The notes under the pieces: generated by a model
What the model saw: only the letters and a program-made list of their open reading frames with translations
What the model was told of the DNA's origin: nothing
The model's database searches: none
Translations under genes and position numbers: made by a program
Part shown: positions 51,902 through 61,672 of the stretch, in pieces
How positions within the stretch are numbered: position 1 is the first letter of the stretch
Layout of the letters: each line of letters opens with the position of its first letter
From: Lysobacterales bacterium
Lineage (GTDB): Bacteria > Pseudomonadota > Gammaproteobacteria > Xanthomonadales > SZUA-36
Assembly: GCA_029859645.1 (NCBI GenBank)
Contig: JAOUCS010000005.1
Span: 1 to 64,000, forward strand
Length of the DNA stretch: 64,000 nt
Direction: 5' to 3'

Positions 51902-51928
51902 GCCAGACTCACGTCTGGCCTTCTTTTT
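51901..51928 (+). terminator. strong intrinsic terminator opposite the CDGSH gene end
   Basis: GGCCAGAC pairs perfectly with GTCTGGCC around TCAC, followed by TTCTTTTT on the plus strand. It ends the small transcript. On the minus strand the stem is followed by TAATTCTTG, so it may also serve the CDGSH gene that stops at 51976. Confidence 0.88.
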
Positions 51929-51975
51929 AGCCTGGAAGAAACACGGCAGTCGTTGCAGGATTACTGCAAAACGGT

Positions 51976-52611
51976 TCAGCCGGTTTTAAAACCTGTTTTT
52001 GAATGCGACCCATCACAGAACGGTTTGCTGGCCGACTGTCCACAGCGGCACAAAGAGCCGCGCATTTTGACGCACTCCTGGCCAAACTGGTTGTGCATCC
52101 GCAGACGGCCCCGAAACGTGATCGGGCCATCCTTGATGCACGAGATGGTGATCTTGCTGGGGCGCTGCGATGCCGCAATTTCTGATACTTCCGAAATTTT
52201 ACCCGGATGGAGAAACTCCTTATCCAGGTGCTGGCCATCACAGTTCGGTTTGGTTCCCGAGTGGCCGCAACGGCACAACGACAGGTGGTTGGCATACTGA
52301 ACCGAACCGTCTTCCAACACCATCGTGATATTGCCGGTGATCTGCAAAGGGCCACCATTGGTTACCAGCGCCTCGTTAGGCACTTCCAGCAGTCGCGGCG
52401 CGCTATGGTTTTTCTGGCGCTCCTTGAACCATCGATCCAGTGCTTTGGCCGACGTGCTCTGATGGTCCTTTCCGGTTAAGGATGAACTGCCACTGTCGAC
52501 AGAATCGTCCATATAAGCAACGAATGCCTCACCGGATTTCTGACTGCTGGTTTGCGAATCCTGCTCGATTCGCGCAGCGGCGGATGCCGCTCGTTTGGTC
52601 GTGTCATCCAT
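51976..52611 (-). CDS. tandem CDGSH iron-sulfur domain protein
   Basis: 211 residues. Two CDGSH motifs with the C-X-C...C...H ligand set: CRCGHSGTKPNCDGQH and CRCGQSASKPFCDGSH, each expected to bind a [2Fe-2S] cluster. Upstream parts carry ITGNITMVLEDGSVQYANHLS and ITFRGRLRMHN strands typical of divergent CDGSH proteins. The N-terminal 90 residues are charged and Ser-rich (MDDTTKRAASAAARIEQDS, then AFVAYMDDSVDSG), longer than usual. ATG 52611 is chosen for its GAGGAAG ribosome site; the frame is open to 52689. Role unknown, possibly redox sensing or cluster transfer. It lies beside hemN and the FNR-linked unit, as its neighbour on the other side. Confidence 0.83.
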   Translation of the reverse strand: MDDTTKRAASAAARIEQDSQTSSQKSGEAFVAYMDDSVDSGSSSLTGKDHQSTSAKALDRWFKERQKNHSAPRLLEVPNEALVTNGGPLQITGNITMVLEDGSVQYANHLSLCRCGHSGTKPNCDGQHLDKEFLHPGKISEVSEIAASQRPSKITISCIKDGPITFRGRLRMHNQFGQECVKMRGSLCRCGQSASKPFCDGSHSKTGFKTG

Positions 52612-52683
52612 GACATCTTCCTCCGAGAAATCCTTTCCCTGTTTATACTGTAGCAGTTGTTTCTGACCAGTGCGAGAAATTTT

Positions 52684-54285
52684 GTGCAAAAAATAATCAA
52701 TAAAGCCATCTCATTCATCCTGTTATTGGCCAGTTTTTCGTTGTTTGCCGCACCCGATGCGGCACCTGAAAGAGAGCGTGGCGAGGGGCCGTTCGATCGT
52801 CTGGTTCTGCGCGGAGTGACGGTCATCAATGGCGAAGGTGCGCCTCCCATTGGCCCGATGGACGTCGTGATCGAAGGCAATCGTATTGCTTCGATTCACA
52901 ACGTAGGGTTTCCCGGGGTTCCTGTGCTGGATGAAGACCGTCCTGAAATTCAGCCAGGTGACCGGGTGCTGGAACTACAAGGCCACTACCTGCTGCCCGG
53001 CTTTGTCGACATGCATGCGCATTTCGGTGGAGACGCCCAGGGCGTACCCGCGGAGTATCCGGCGAAACTCTGGTTGGCTCACGGCATCACGACCATTCGC
53101 GAGCCAGGCAGTTTCAATGGTCTGGACTGGGTGAAGGAGCATCAGCGACGCAGCGCCGACAACACGATCACGGCGCCCAGGATCGTGCCATATGTCGGCT
53201 TTGGCCAAGGCAACGATGGCCCGTTTCTGACACCGGCGGAAGCCAGGGTTTGGGTTCGGGATATCGCCAAACAGGGTGCCAGCGGGATCAAGTTTTTTGG
53301 CGCCCCGCCGGAAATCATGAAGGCGGCGCTGGACGAAGCCCGCGCACAGGGTCTGGGATCGGCAATGCACCACGCACAACTGGATGTGACGCACTGGAAC
53401 GTCCTGGATTCCGCCCGGGCGGGGCTGACCACTATGGAGCACTGGTATGGGCTTCCGGAAGCTCTCTTCGAACAGCAGGTAATCCAGGATTATCCGGCCG
53501 ACTACAACTACAGCAATGAGCAACATCGCTTCGGGCAGGCTGGTCGATTATGGCAGCAGGCAGCTGCCCCCGGATCTGAAAAATGGAACTCGGTCAGGGA
53601 CGAATTGATTGCGCTTGGCTTCACGTTGAATCCTACCCTGACCATTTACGAAGCAAGTCGCGATCTGATGAGGGAAATGAATGCAGATTGGCAGCAGGAT
53701 TATGCCCACCCCAACCTCTGGGCATTCTTTCAACCTTCGCGGCGGGCCCATGGGTCTTACTGGTTCGACTGGACCACCGCGGATGAGATTGCCTGGAAAG
53801 AGAATTTCAGGTTGTGGATGACTTTCCTCGATGATTACAAGAATCATGGCGGCAGCATTACCTTGGGATCAGATTCGGGGTATATCTGGAAACTCTATGG
53901 CTTCGGTTACATTCGTGAAATGGAGCTATTGCAGGAAGCGGGATTCCACCCCCTGGAGGTTTTGAGATCTGCGACCATCCAGGGAGCAAAGGTGCTGGGT
54001 ATGCAGGACCGGATCGGGTCCATTCGCCCGGGAAAGCTGGCAGACCTGGTCGTCACCGCCTACAACCCACTGGAAAATTTCAAGGTGTTATACGGCACGG
54101 GCCATTTCCGGCTGAATGACGGTAATCAGCCGGCGCGCCTGGGCGGCGTTCGCTATACCATCAAGGACGGCATCATTTATGACGCTGCCGAATTGCTGGA
54201 CGACGTGCGCGAGATGGTGAAAAGTGCGCGGAGCGAAGCAGGCAGCGGTCCCGGACCCGAGCGGCTGCCTTTCATTCCGCAGTAG
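52684..54285 (+). CDS. exported amidohydrolase family protein
   Basis: 533 residues with signal peptide (QKIINKAISFILLLASFSLF, cut near AA) and a metal-dependent amidohydrolase barrel. Ligand motifs: GFVDMHAHFGG (HxH), a Lys/His region with ASGIKFFGAPPEIM and AMHHAQLDVTHW, and the final GSDSGY. The usual C-terminal composite domain is present (ATIQGAKVLGMQDRIGSIRPGKLADLVV). Such exported proteins hydrolyse peptides, lactones or cyclic amides; no substrate is suggested by context. The start GTG 52684 leaves a good signal peptide; TTG 52657 is possible. Confidence 0.83.
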   Translation: MQKIINKAISFILLLASFSLFAAPDAAPERERGEGPFDRLVLRGVTVINGEGAPPIGPMDVVIEGNRIASIHNVGFPGVPVLDEDRPEIQPGDRVLELQGHYLLPGFVDMHAHFGGDAQGVPAEYPAKLWLAHGITTIREPGSFNGLDWVKEHQRRSADNTITAPRIVPYVGFGQGNDGPFLTPAEARVWVRDIAKQGASGIKFFGAPPEIMKAALDEARAQGLGSAMHHAQLDVTHWNVLDSARAGLTTMEHWYGLPEALFEQQVIQDYPADYNYSNEQHRFGQAGRLWQQAAAPGSEKWNSVRDELIALGFTLNPTLTIYEASRDLMREMNADWQQDYAHPNLWAFFQPSRRAHGSYWFDWTTADEIAWKENFRLWMTFLDDYKNHGGSITLGSDSGYIWKLYGFGYIREMELLQEAGFHPLEVLRSATIQGAKVLGMQDRIGSIRPGKLADLVVTAYNPLENFKVLYGTGHFRLNDGNQPARLGGVRYTIKDGIIYDAAELLDDVREMVKSARSEAGSGPGPERLPFIPQ

Positions 54286-54291
54286 GCCGGC

Positions 54292-55466
54292 TCAGGAGGT
54301 GCTGAAGATCAACTTGGGCCGGTTATAGAGTGTCGCCGCCATCGCGGCAAGCACCAGACCGATGACCAGCGTACTGGCAATGGACATGCCGTACCAGCTC
54401 AGCGCAACGGCCTCGTCGCGGATCAACTCCCCGATCAGGAGATTTTGTGAGAACAGAGGGATGTTCATCATCCAGGCTTCGGCCTTGATCGGGTTGGCCA
54501 TGAAAATCAGGCTCGGGATCATCGGGATCAGGATGACCAGGCCCATGTAACTTTGTGCTTCGCGATAGCTCTTGGCAAACGAGGCCAGCAAAGTCAGCAG
54601 GGCAGCCGCCAGAATAGCCACAGGGGAAATCACGAGCAGTATTTTCAGCAGCGTTTCCAGGCCCAGTGTCAGGTCCATGCCGAAGGCGCCAACCGGCAGG
54701 TACGGCAGCACAATGCGAAAGGAAACCAGGGTCAGCGCCAGCGAAGCCATGGCGAAAACCATCGTGGTCAGCATTTTTCCGGTCATGATTTGCCAGCGCG
54801 GCACGGGGTTGATCAACAGCGGTTCCAGTGATTTGCGTTCTTTTTCACCGGCCGTGGTGTCCATTGCCAGGTGGGTTGCGCCTGTGAACGCAGTGATCAT
54901 CAGCACGTAGGGAAGAAAAATCACCGCCAGTATGGCGCGGCTCTTGGGTGTGGACAGGTCCACGTCCTTGACCATGACGGGAGACGCCAGTTGCGGTGAA
55001 ATACCCCTCAGGCGCAGTCGTAAAGAGCCGATTTGCTGACCGTATCCATACAACAAACCCTTCAATTTCCGGATCGGAGCATTCGACTCCTGCCGGGAAG
55101 GGTCAGAGATCACTTCCACCGGCGCAGGCAGACCTTCCGCCCACTTTTCCGGGTATTCCGGGAGAATTCGCAGGACCATGGGGACTTCCTGGCTGCGGAC
55201 CATCCCGTCAGGGTCTGCAGGAGCAGCCTGGATGACCGTACCCTGCTGCTCCAGGTAACGGATCAGGCTGGGAGCGTATTCTGCGCCGATCACCGGCAGT
55301 TCCAGGGTTTTCTCCGCCCGTTCCTTTTCCGCACTTTCCAGAAACCACATCATGCCGACGAACAGCAGCGGGAACAGCAAAGGTCCCAGCAACAGGGAGT
55401 TGAACAGCGCCCGGCGGTCCCGGATGTTTTCGCGCACCTCTTTTCTGAAAACCGTTGTCAGTCCGC

Positions 55467-55470
<4 letters not shown>
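54292..55470 (-). CDS. ABC-2 type permease, NatB-like
   Basis: 392 residues: one N-terminal span (LLLGPLLFPLLFVGMMWF), a large periplasmic domain (about 45-185), then five to six spans including FLPYVLMITAFTGATHLAMD, the TAGEKERKSLEPLLINP coupling element typical of NatB/YhaP, and a C-terminal bundle. With the ATPase encoded just upstream it forms a NatAB-type exporter (Na export in Bacillus; other substrates elsewhere). ATG 55470 overlaps the ATPase stop by ATGA; the open codons before it lie within the ATPase gene. Confidence 0.85.
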
Positions 55471-56197
<727 letters not shown>

Positions 56198-56201
<4 letters not shown>

Positions 56202-57685
56202 GGTGTCGGTCCCGTCAGCGAGATGAAGAAAGGCGTCGGCTGCAGGTTCGACATGCAGTCGGTCTCGAGGTCATCCGCACTGCCTTCGATGACAAATTCA
56301 GAAACGATCTTACCCATGCAGCCCCGGGTGGTGGCAATGTGCCCCTGCCCGGGAGCGACCAGGTGGCGGCTGGAGGTAAAATGCACGGCAACCTGGTCGG
56401 CGTATTCAGGGGGTGTTACAGGGTCCAGTTCACCTGAAAGTAGCAGCACGGGGACGTCGCCTCCTACCGGTTCGTGAAAATTGTCAGGCACCGGGCCCCG
56501 CGGCCAGATACCACATTGAATGCCGACCGCCTTTTCCATGATGTCGCCCAGCAGGTATTCATTCGGTTCGGGTTCCGGTGGATACAGCGGGTAGTCCTCG
56601 CTGCACATCACGGACATTTCCATGCCCTGGGAGATGCTTTGCTGCAGCCCCGTGGCCGCAATCAGCATCTGGCTGGCCAGGCGGTCGAAACGCTGCTCGG
56701 TTGCCGCCTCATGTATCAGGAGTGGCAGCATCGCCTGTGTATCGGCGGAATAAGTCAGGAAGCGCAACGAAGTGGACAGCACTTCGCGATTGAATGTCAG
56801 GTCAAAAGGTTCACCTGTGGTCGGGTGCTGAACGGTGACATCGACCGGGTTCTGATCCAAATCCCGGATCAGACCGATCAGTTTACCGGTCGTGTCCGGA
56901 AAGGACTCTCCACACAGGACATCTTCATCACAGGCGGCCAGGACCCGGTAAATAGCCTGGTCGAGCTTCTTGGCATGCTCGGTTCCCAGCGCCAGTGTCT
57001 GTGGCACAACACCATCCAGCACGACGCTGCGCACCCGCTCGGGGTACAGCCGCAGGTAAACCTGGGCGGCGCGGGTACCGTAAGAGCCGCCATACAGGTT
57101 GACGGTTTCATAACCCAGGGCTTCCCTGGCGGCATCGATATCATGCATGGCGATCGTAGTGGTGTAATAACGCGGGTCGCCGTCCAGCGAATCGAGGCAT
57201 TGCTGGGTGCTTCGGCCAAGTTCATCCCAATCCAGAGCCAGGGCTTCATCGAGTTCGATTTGCGGGCATTTCAGTGGATTGGACTGTCCGGTGCCCCGCT
57301 GGTCGACCAGCAGGATGTCCCGGTTCTCGTTCACTTTGCGTAACGCGCCCGCCACGATGGGCCAGCTTTCGGTAGCCGACTGGCCAGGCCCGCCGGCAAA
57401 AAATATCAGTGGGTCCGGTTCGGCCACGCGACCGCGGGCCGGAATGCGTGCGACACGGACCCGGATCTGCCGGCCGTCCGGTTCTTCGGGGTTTTCCGCA
57501 ACCTCCAGCCAGCCGCATTCACCGACCGTCGACAGCGGTGTGCCCGGAACCAGCAATTCACAGGTCTGCAATTCTATACCGGGCACATCGGAGTCCGATT
57601 CCGCATGAATGTCGGAAGACGTTATCAATAGCACGGCGATGAGCAGTGCCGGCGCGTTCAGTGGTTTGAAAAACATGGCATTCAT
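56198..57685 (-). CDS. exported alpha/beta hydrolase, S33 peptidase (TAP-like)
   Basis: 495 residues with signal peptide (APALLIAVLLITSSDIHA). The hydrolase fold has the oxyanion motif IFFAGGPGQSA, LVDQRGTGQSNPLKC, nucleophile elbow YGGSYGTRAA (Ser), and the TAP-type C-terminal domain LLLSGELDPVTPP (Asp) and GQGHIATTRGC (His). Cys pairs fit a periplasmic protein. Relatives are prolyl or tripeptidyl aminopeptidases. ATG 57685 is chosen as the residue before a normal signal peptide; the frame is open to 57781. First gene of an operon with natA and natB. Confidence 0.85.
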
Positions 57686-57818
57686 TATCGTGGGAACCTG
57701 CGAGCGCAACAGGTTAGGACGAATCCGCGGCACTGTCCATAGGTGATTAGTCATTGAAATAAGCTGTGATCTCCACCACATGTGGATGATGACACTCCGC
57801 GTAGGTTAATCTCTCCCC

Positions 57819-58754
57819 ATGTATGCACTCGAAGTCAACGATCTCAGAAAAACCTACAGCAATGGTGTCGAAGCGCTCAAGGGCATTTCGCTGCAGGTCG
57901 AAACCGGGGATTTTTTCGCTCTGTTGGGCCCCAACGGCGCCGGTAAGTCGACGCTGATTGGCATCATCTCCTCGCTGGTCAACGCCAGTAGTGGCGAAGT
58001 CAAAGTGTTTGACACCAGCGTTCAGCACCAGCGTTCACTGGCGATGTCACACATTGGACTGGTGCCCCAGGAGCTGAATTTCAATCAATTTGAAAAACCG
58101 ATTGAGATCGTCGTCAACCAGGCGGGGTACTACGGTATTCCACGGCCGGTGGCGATCGAACGGGCAGAAAAGTATCTCAGGCAGCTGAACCTGTGGGACA
58201 AGGCGGAGAAAATATCGAGAACGCTTTCCGGCGGCATGAAACGGCGCCTGATGATTGCACGCGCCATGATGAATGAGCCCAGGTTGTTGATACTGGATGA
58301 GCCCACTGCCGGTGTGGACATCGAGATCCGCCGCTCCATGTGGGAGTTCATCAAGGAAATCAATGCCCAGGGAACCACGGTCATTCTGACCACCCATTAC
58401 CTCGAAGAAGCTGAAAGCCTGTGCCGGAATATCGCCATTATCGATCATGGTGAGATCATCAAGAACACTGACATGCGGTCGTTGCTGGCAACGCTGGACG
58501 TGGAAACTTTCGTGCTGGACCTGCGCGAATCAATCGAGCACTGCCCAAGTGTGGAAGGTATGGACATCGTGGTTCGGGATGACAGAACGCTGGAGGCTTC
58601 CCTGCCGAAGCAGAGGTCATTGAACAACCTGTTCGCCGAGTTGGAACGCCAGGGGATACATGTATTGAGCATGCGTAACAAGGCCAACCGGCTGGAAGAA
58701 TTGTTCATGGGGCTGGTGGATAAGGCACAGCCGTCCAGGGAGACAGCGGCGTGA
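57819..58754 (+). CDS. yadG: ABC transporter ATPase, YadG-like
   Basis: 311 residues. Walker A GPNGAGKSTL, signature LSGGMKRRLMIARAMM, Walker B LLILDEPTAGVDIEIRRSMW and H-loop TTHYLEEAE, closely like E. coli YadG. The C-terminal extension (about 225-311) is of the DUF4162-like type. With the overlapping permease gene (GTGA) it forms a YadGH exporter; substrate unknown. No ribosome site is visible before ATG 57819; TAATCT ends 6 bases upstream, so the message could be leaderless. Confidence 0.88.
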   Translation: MYALEVNDLRKTYSNGVEALKGISLQVETGDFFALLGPNGAGKSTLIGIISSLVNASSGEVKVFDTSVQHQRSLAMSHIGLVPQELNFNQFEKPIEIVVNQAGYYGIPRPVAIERAEKYLRQLNLWDKAEKISRTLSGGMKRRLMIARAMMNEPRLLILDEPTAGVDIEIRRSMWEFIKEINAQGTTVILTTHYLEEAESLCRNIAIIDHGEIIKNTDMRSLLATLDVETFVLDLRESIEHCPSVEGMDIVVRDDRTLEASLPKQRSLNNLFAELERQGIHVLSMRNKANRLEELFMGLVDKAQPSRETAA

Positions 58755-59524
58755 GCAATAACCTCCTCTGGGTGGGATACGTCACTATCGTCAGGAAAGA
58801 AATTACCCGCATTCTGCGCATTTGGGGTCAGACTATCGTGCCGCCTGCCATCACGATGACGTTGTACTTCATCATATTCGGGGAACTGATCGGTCGCCGG
58901 ATTGGTGAGATGGGTGGTTTCACCTACATGCAATACATCGTGCCCGGGCTGATCATCATGTCAGTGATCACCAATTCATACGGCAACATGGTGTCTTCGT
59001 TTTTCGGCGCCAAGTTCGGCAAGCATATTGAAGAGCTGCTGATCTCACCCCTGCCGAACTGGGTGATCCTGGCCGGTTATGTCACTGGCGCTGTGGCCCG
59101 GGGCCTGATGGTGGGTACCGTCGTGATGGCGGTTTCGCTGTTCTTTACGCCGATTGAAGTGCAGCATCCGCTGATCATGTTCACGGTGCTGCTGTTGACG
59201 GCCGTGGTATTCGCTCTGGCAGGCATGGTCAACGCCATATTTGCGCAGAAATTCGATGATATTGCGATCATTCCAACCTTTGTGCTGGCGCCCCTGACCT
59301 ACCTGGGCGGGGTGTTCTATTCGATCTCCCTGCTGCCGGAGTTCTGGCAGAAGGTATCCGTGGCCAACCCGATTCTCTACATGGTCAACGGCTTCCGATA
59401 CGGCATGCTCGGGGTTTCCGATGTCAGCCTCGCCATGACTTACGGCGTCATCCTGGTTGCAGGCGGCATCCTGTTCTTCGCATGCCTGTATCTGCTTAAC
59501 CGGGGCACCGGGTTGCGGAGCTGA
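58751..59524 (+). CDS. yadH: ABC-2 type permease, YadH-like
   Basis: 257 residues with six spans. The YadH pattern is clear: TIVRKEITRILRIWGQTIVPPAI near the start, FGELIGRRIGEMGG, SFFGAKFGKHIEELLISPLP, and ANPILYMVNGFRYGMLG in the last part. The GTG start at 58751 overlaps the yadG stop. In E. coli the pair has no firm substrate. Confidence 0.88.
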   Translation: MSNNLLWVGYVTIVRKEITRILRIWGQTIVPPAITMTLYFIIFGELIGRRIGEMGGFTYMQYIVPGLIIMSVITNSYGNMVSSFFGAKFGKHIEELLISPLPNWVILAGYVTGAVARGLMVGTVVMAVSLFFTPIEVQHPLIMFTVLLLTAVVFALAGMVNAIFAQKFDDIAIIPTFVLAPLTYLGGVFYSISLLPEFWQKVSVANPILYMVNGFRYGMLGVSDVSLAMTYGVILVAGGILFFACLYLLNRGTGLRS

Positions 59525-59638
59525 GGAGCCTCAAGGGCCGTGGGCCTGCTGCTTGTTTTTGGTGCGCGGATGGCCCGAATCGGTTAAACTGTCAGGTTAA
59601 TCCGGTAGGAAATAAACCCTTTAATTACAGGATTCAAA

Positions 59639-60787
59639 ATGTCTGAATTTTCACAGCGGGACGAAAAAGAAAACGCCCCGGTTAACTGGAGCGTGACTGC
59701 AGTTCTGGGACTTACCTTTCTCGCCGCTATAACGGTCGTACCCTGGTATGGCATCGTGCATGGCTACAGCGGCTGGGCCTGGCTGTTTTTCGCCATTTTC
59801 ATGGTGTTTAACGGCATCGGTATCGGCAGCGGCTACCATCGCCTGTGGTCACACCGCACTTACCAGGCGCATCCAGCTTTGTCGTGGTTCCTGGCCGTCA
59901 TGGGCGGCATGGCGCTGCAGAACAGTATCATTGTCTGGTCCGCCCGCCACCGCATTCATCACCGCGATGTCGACGATAACGACAAAGATCCCTATTCAAT
60001 CGGACGCGGGTTCTGGTTCGCGCACATCGGCTGGATGTTGAGGGATTATGACAGTGGTGCGATCGACTACAGTGTCGTCAGGGACCTCGAGAAAGACCCG
60101 GTCGCTGCCTGGCAGCACCGCTGGTACTGGACACTGGTATGGACTACCAACGTTGCTGTGCCCCTGTTCCTTGGTTGGCTGACGGGTGACATGCTCGGCA
60201 TGTTTCTGCTGGTTGGCGTTCTGCGCCTGGTACTCAGCCACCACGTGACATTTTTCATCAACTCCCTGGCTCACATGTGGGGTAAACAACCTTACACCGA
60301 CGAGAATACCGCTCGCGATCATCACTTGATCGCTCTGCTTACCTACGGCGAGGGTTATCACAATTATCATCACCTGTTTCAGAGTGATTATCGTTGTGGC
60401 ATTCGCTGGTGGCACCTGGATATCAACAAGTGGTTCATTTCGACCTGTGCCCTGCTGGGGTTGGCGAAGAACCGGAAACGAGCTCCTGCCTTCAAGGTTC
60501 TGCGAGCCCGGCTGAACATGGAGTTCAAGGTGGCGCGTCAGAAACTCGAGCAGGAAGGCGTCAGTTCGCGTTGGCGCGAACAACTCGAAACTGAATACGC
60601 GCAATTTGTGGACACCATCAAGGAATGGCAGCAGCTGCAGATGGAGCGCGTGCAGGCAGGCAGGCAAAAACTGGCGGAGCGTTTCGAAACGGAAACCGCT
60701 TCATTCACCTCGCGTTACCGTGAGTTGGAAATGAGCCTGAAGATGCAGCATAAACGCCTGGCCCTGCTCACTTCACAAGTTATGTAA
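59639..60787 (+). CDS. acyl-CoA / fatty acid desaturase with C-terminal coiled coil
   Basis: 382 residues. Membrane di-iron desaturase with the three His boxes HRLWSH, HRIHH and HNYHH (in GEGYHNYHHLF), and extra His in NSLAHMWG. Delta-9 desaturase (OLE1/DesB-like) type: it introduces a double bond in saturated acyl-CoA. After the catalytic core (to about 285) comes a charged coiled coil of some 95 residues (KVARQKLEQEGVSSRW through LKMQHKRL), a feature of several gammaproteobacterial homologues that may mediate oligomer or partner binding. ATG 59639 has an AGGA site. Its last 8 bases overlap the convergent tatD end. Confidence 0.87.
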   Translation: MSEFSQRDEKENAPVNWSVTAVLGLTFLAAITVVPWYGIVHGYSGWAWLFFAIFMVFNGIGIGSGYHRLWSHRTYQAHPALSWFLAVMGGMALQNSIIVWSARHRIHHRDVDDNDKDPYSIGRGFWFAHIGWMLRDYDSGAIDYSVVRDLEKDPVAAWQHRWYWTLVWTTNVAVPLFLGWLTGDMLGMFLLVGVLRLVLSHHVTFFINSLAHMWGKQPYTDENTARDHHLIALLTYGEGYHNYHHLFQSDYRCGIRWWHLDINKWFISTCALLGLAKNRKRAPAFKVLRARLNMEFKVARQKLEQEGVSSRWREQLETEYAQFVDTIKEWQQLQMERVQAGRQKLAERFETETASFTSRYRELEMSLKMQHKRLALLTSQVM

Positions 60788-61568
60788 TCCGGAAGAACCG
60801 CCGCGCGTTTGCGGTGGTTTTCTTTGCCAATACTTCGGGGTGTTCGCCCCTGACAGCCGCCAGCGTGCCCAGTATCCAGGGCAGCCAGCGTGGTTCGTTG
60901 CGGTGGCTTTTTACACGCGGCTTCAGGTTGCGTGGTTTGAGGTATGGGGCGTCCGTCTCGATCATCAGGCGGTCTGCGGGGATGTCTTGCAGAAAACCCT
61001 TCATATGGGTGCCGCGGCGTTCGTCACAGATCCATCCGGTAATCCCGATGTGGCAGTCCAGGTCGAGGTAGTCGTGAAGTTCTTGCTGGCTGCCGGTAAA
61101 ACAATGCACGACGATATCGGTCAGCCGGTCCCTGGTTTCACTCAGAATCGCATGAAAATCTTCGTGCGCATCGCGCATATGCAAAAACAGCGGCAGGCCG
61201 GTATCTTCGCCGATAGCGAGTTGCTGCCGGAAGACGTCCCGCTGCACATCCCTGGGCGAGAAATCGCGGAAATAGTCCAGACCGGTTTCACCGACCGCCA
61301 CGACCTCCTGTTGCAGGGTCAGGTTGCGCAGCCGTTGATCGGTTTCAGCAGTGTAGTCTGACGCCCGGTGGGGGTGGACACCCGCTGTCGCAAACAACAA
61401 CTGGGGATGGTTCCGCGCCAGGCTCAGCGCAGCATGACTGCCCTCGTCACTCGCGCCGGTTACGATCATTTGAACGACACCCGCTTCGCGCGCCCGGTCC
61501 AGCACTGCGCTGCGGTCGCTGTCGAAAGAGTCGTGGGTCAGATTACAGCCAATATCAATCAATTCCAT
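60780..61568 (-). CDS. tatD: TatD-family metal-dependent DNase
   Basis: 262 residues. Metal ligands: His in ELIDIGCNLTHDSF region, Glu in VVAVGETGLDYFRD, His in LPLFLHMRDA, HCFTGS and Asp in IETDAPYL. TatD proteins are 3'-5' exonucleases involved in DNA repair and fragment removal; no tat translocase genes are nearby. Met at 61568 is taken because it starts the domain (MELIDIGCNLT, as in E. coli); the frame is open to 61616. Divergent from ubiA. Confidence 0.9.
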   Translation of the reverse strand: MELIDIGCNLTHDSFDSDRSAVLDRAREAGVVQMIVTGASDEGSHAALSLARNHPQLLFATAGVHPHRASDYTAETDQRLRNLTLQQEVVAVGETGLDYFRDFSPRDVQRDVFRQQLAIGEDTGLPLFLHMRDAHEDFHAILSETRDRLTDIVVHCFTGSQQELHDYLDLDCHIGITGWICDERRGTHMKGFLQDIPADRLMIETDAPYLKPRNLKPRVKSHRNEPRWLPWILGTLAAVRGEHPEVLAKKTTANARRFFRIT

Positions 61569-61672
61569 GGCGCGCATTCTATCTGAATTGCCCGGCACAT
61601 CCACGCGGCGTTTCATACCGGACCATGTTCTGCCGTACTTGAACTCCAGCCCAAAGCGGTCAGAATACCGTG

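Larger units (their letters stand above)
51746..51928 (+). ncRNA. candidate FNR-linked small RNA or small mRNA, about 180 nt
   Basis: A compact unit: promoter-like hexamers just upstream, a body of about 155 bases, and a strong terminator at the end. It contains a 39-codon ORF (51782-51901) whose stop codon touches the terminator stem. Size, FNR control and an internal ORF recall the ANR-dependent dual-function sRNA PhrS of Pseudomonas and, in regulation, FnrS of enterics. I see no proof of homology to either. The 350-base gap between hemN and the CDGSH gene holds nothing else. Confidence 0.45.

Noticed and set aside
59525-59560. GGCC-GTG-GGCC followed by TTGTTTTT after yadH as a terminator
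   Set aside because: Stem of only 4 bp and 7 bases between stem and T-run; too weak to list as a feature.
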